NCBI RefSeq assembly: GCF_023715415.1
Contig: NZ_JAMBOB010000020.1
Span: forward strand, 1-40,573
DNA: 40,573 nucleotides
DNA from: Neobacillus niacini
GTDB taxonomy: Bacteria; Bacillota; Bacilli; Bacillales; Cytobacillaceae
Reading direction: 5' to 3'
Below, piece after piece: positions 39,562-40,573 of the stretch; the stretch's first letter is position 1; each line of letters opens with the position of its first letter. Position numbers and translations under genes: made by a program. The notes beneath the pieces were generated by a model. That model was not told where the DNA came from, ran no database searches, and saw nothing but the letters and a program-made list of their open reading frames with translations.

Positions 39562-39636
39562 TCCGCAGTAGCTCAGTGGTAGAGCTATCGGCTGTTAACC
39601 GATCGGTCGTAGGTTCGAGTCCTACCTGCGGAGCCA
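39562..39636 (+). tRNA. tRNA-Asn (GTT), second copy
   Basis: 75-nt cloverleaf with encoded CCA, identical to 347-421. It is the first complete gene of the second tRNA operon. Confidence 0.97.
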
Positions 39637-39642
39637 TTTTAT

Positions 39643-39733
39643 GGGGAAGTACTCAAGTGGCTGAAGAGGCGCCCCTGCTAAGGGTGTAGGTCGGGTAACC
39701 GGCGCGAGGGTTCAAATCCCTCCTTCTCCGCCA
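39643..39733 (+). tRNA. tRNA-Ser (GCT)
   Basis: 91-nt class II tRNA with a long variable arm, anticodon GCT and encoded CCA. The acceptor GGGGAAG pairs with CTTCTCC through one G-U pair. Confidence 0.95.
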
Positions 39734-39741
39734 TAAAATTT

Positions 39742-39813
39742 GGCCCCTTGGTCAAGTGGTTAAGACACCTCCCTTTCACGGAGGTAACACGGGTTCGAAT
39801 CCCGTAGGGGTCA
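39742..39813 (+). tRNA. tRNA-Glu (TTC), second copy, no encoded CCA
   Basis: The body is identical to 543-614, but TCA follows the discriminator where the first copy has CCA, so the 3' end must be added enzymatically. Confidence 0.95.
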
Positions 39814-39868
39814 TCAGGGACGGGAGATGATTTTAGCTCATTTCCTGTTTCTTATTTATAACACATTT

Positions 39869-39945
39869 GGTCCGGTAGTTCAGTTGGTTAGAATGCCTGC
39901 CTGTCACGCAGGAGGTCGCGGGTTCGAGTCCCGTCCGGACCGCCA
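39869..39945 (+). tRNA. tRNA-Asp (GTC)
   Basis: 77-nt cloverleaf with encoded CCA. The anticodon loop CTGTCAC gives GTC. Confidence 0.97.
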
Positions 39946-39968
39946 TTTTTTAGCAGAAATTATAGTAT

Positions 39969-40043
39969 TGGGCTATAGCCAAGCGGTAAGGCATCGCACT
40001 TTGACTGCGACATGCGTTGGTTCAAATCCAGCTAGCCCAGCCA
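39969..40043 (+). tRNA. tRNA-Gln (TTG), second copy
   Basis: 75-nt cloverleaf with encoded CCA, identical to 1086-1160. Confidence 0.97.
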
Positions 40044-40044
40044 A

Positions 40045-40120
40045 GAGCCATTAGCTCAGTTGGTAGAGCATCTGACTTTTAATCAGAGGGTCGAAGGTTC
40101 GAGTCCTTCATGGCTCACCA
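40045..40120 (+). tRNA. tRNA-Lys (TTT), second copy, with CCA
   Basis: The body is identical to 1162-1234, but this copy encodes CCA. It is one base after tRNA-Gln, as in the first cluster. Confidence 0.97.
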
Positions 40121-40148
40121 TTTTATGTTTGATATTTATTTTTAGTTT

Positions 40149-40233
40149 GCGGGTGTGGCGGAATTGGCAGACGCACCAGACTTAGGATCTGGCGCCGCAA
40201 GGCGTGGGGGTTCGACTCCCTTCACCCGCACCA
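40149..40233 (+). tRNA. tRNA-Leu (TAG)
   Basis: 85-nt class II tRNA. The anticodon loop CTTAGGA gives TAG. It has a variable arm and encoded CCA. Confidence 0.96.
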
Positions 40234-40300
40234 ACCAATTATTAACTCTTGAAAAGACGTTGATAATCTGGTATGCTAATAAATGTCGCTACAAACGTAT

Positions 40301-40386
<86 letters not shown>

Positions 40387-40396
40387 AAAAAAGATG

Positions 40397-40425
40397 TTGA
40401 CATATCAAACTCGGTTTGATACAAT
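40397..40425 (+). promoter_or_regulatory. Internal tRNA promoter with a dyad in its spacer
   Basis: TTGACA (40397-40402), 17 bp and TACAAT (40420-40425) precede tRNA-Arg. Nearly the whole spacer is the perfect dyad TATCAAAC-TCG-GTTTGATA (40403-40421), a possible operator between -35 and -10. Confidence 0.7.
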
Positions 40426-40448
40426 ATAAAAGTTGACTTTGAAAGTTT

Positions 40449-40525
40449 GCGCCCGTAGCTCAATTGGATAGAGTGTCTGACTACGGATCAGAAGGTTATG
40501 GGTTCGACTCCTTTCGGGCGCGCCA
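40449..40525 (+). tRNA. tRNA-Arg (ACG)
   Basis: 77-nt cloverleaf with encoded CCA. The anticodon loop CTACGGA gives ACG, which after editing to ICG reads CGC, the specifier codon of the argS T-box in this window. Confidence 0.97.
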
Positions 40526-40532
40526 TATTTTA

Positions 40533-40573
40533 CGGGAAGTAGCTCAGCTTGGTAGAGCACTTGGTTTGGGACC
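40533..40573 (+). tRNA. tRNA-Pro (TGG), truncated by window end
   Basis: The 5' 41 nt of a cloverleaf starting CGGGAAGTAGCTCAGC, with loop TTTGGGA (anticodon TGG). The 3' half lies outside the window. Confidence 0.88.

Overview
The window is a low-GC Firmicute chromosome segment, almost certainly an endospore-forming Bacillaceae member (Bacillus/Neobacillus/Mesobacillus-like). The grounds are AGGAGG-type ribosome sites with many TTG/GTG starts, T-box and glmS-ribozyme leaders, an alpha/beta-type spore protein, the cortex peptide CmpA, a perfect sigma-W promoter, and gene order close to the sigW-glmS and ydbR-ydcK regions of Bacillus subtilis. No species can be named from the sequence alone, and I see no prophage, IS element or CRISPR array.

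Layout. 1-1380: tail of an rRNA operon (23S 3' end, 5S) and nine tRNA genes. 1706-9839: arginase, sigW-rsiW, cdaA-cdaR-glmM and the ribozyme-controlled glmS. This block joins envelope-stress control, c-di-AMP synthesis and the first steps of UDP-GlcNAc supply. 10029-14514: a sodium:solute symporter with a 44-residue accessory peptide, then a three-gene ABC-2 exporter. 14539-17336: a spore protein gene (minus strand, sigma-G-like promoter), a T-box-controlled argS with a CGC specifier, and a DinB-fold protein. 17594-22211: nupC, then dedA, a rodA-type SEDS gene and mgtE on the minus strand. 22515-26720: a conserved unknown, ddl, murF and a carboxylesterase. 27053-35896: cshA, uvsE, ydbS-ydbT, a rhomboid protease, acpS, the ydcC sporulation lipoprotein, alr and the ndoAI-ndoA toxin-antitoxin pair. 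36282-39302: tex, the 37-residue cmpA (minus strand) and ydcK. 39418-40573: a second tRNA operon of at least ten genes, truncated inside tRNA-Pro, preceded by a copy of the first 23 nt of tRNA-Asn.

Most genes are housekeeping, and several serve peptidoglycan synthesis (glmM, glmS, ddl, murF, alr, rodA, cdaAR) or sporulation (SASP, cmpA, ydcC). The less explained material lies between genes. It includes two tandem 50-bp hairpin units with a compensatory base-pair change, sitting where B. subtilis has its sigB operon. It also includes a hairpin touching the glmS ribosome site with an anti-SD loop, a 79-bp inverted repeat beside cmpA, a degenerate Bacillus-type palindromic repeat before cshA, a 19-bp dyad inside a tRNA promoter spacer, and a Spo0A-like box at the nupC start. 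I find no convincing new multi-gene system; the tandem covarying hairpins are the strongest candidate for something undescribed.
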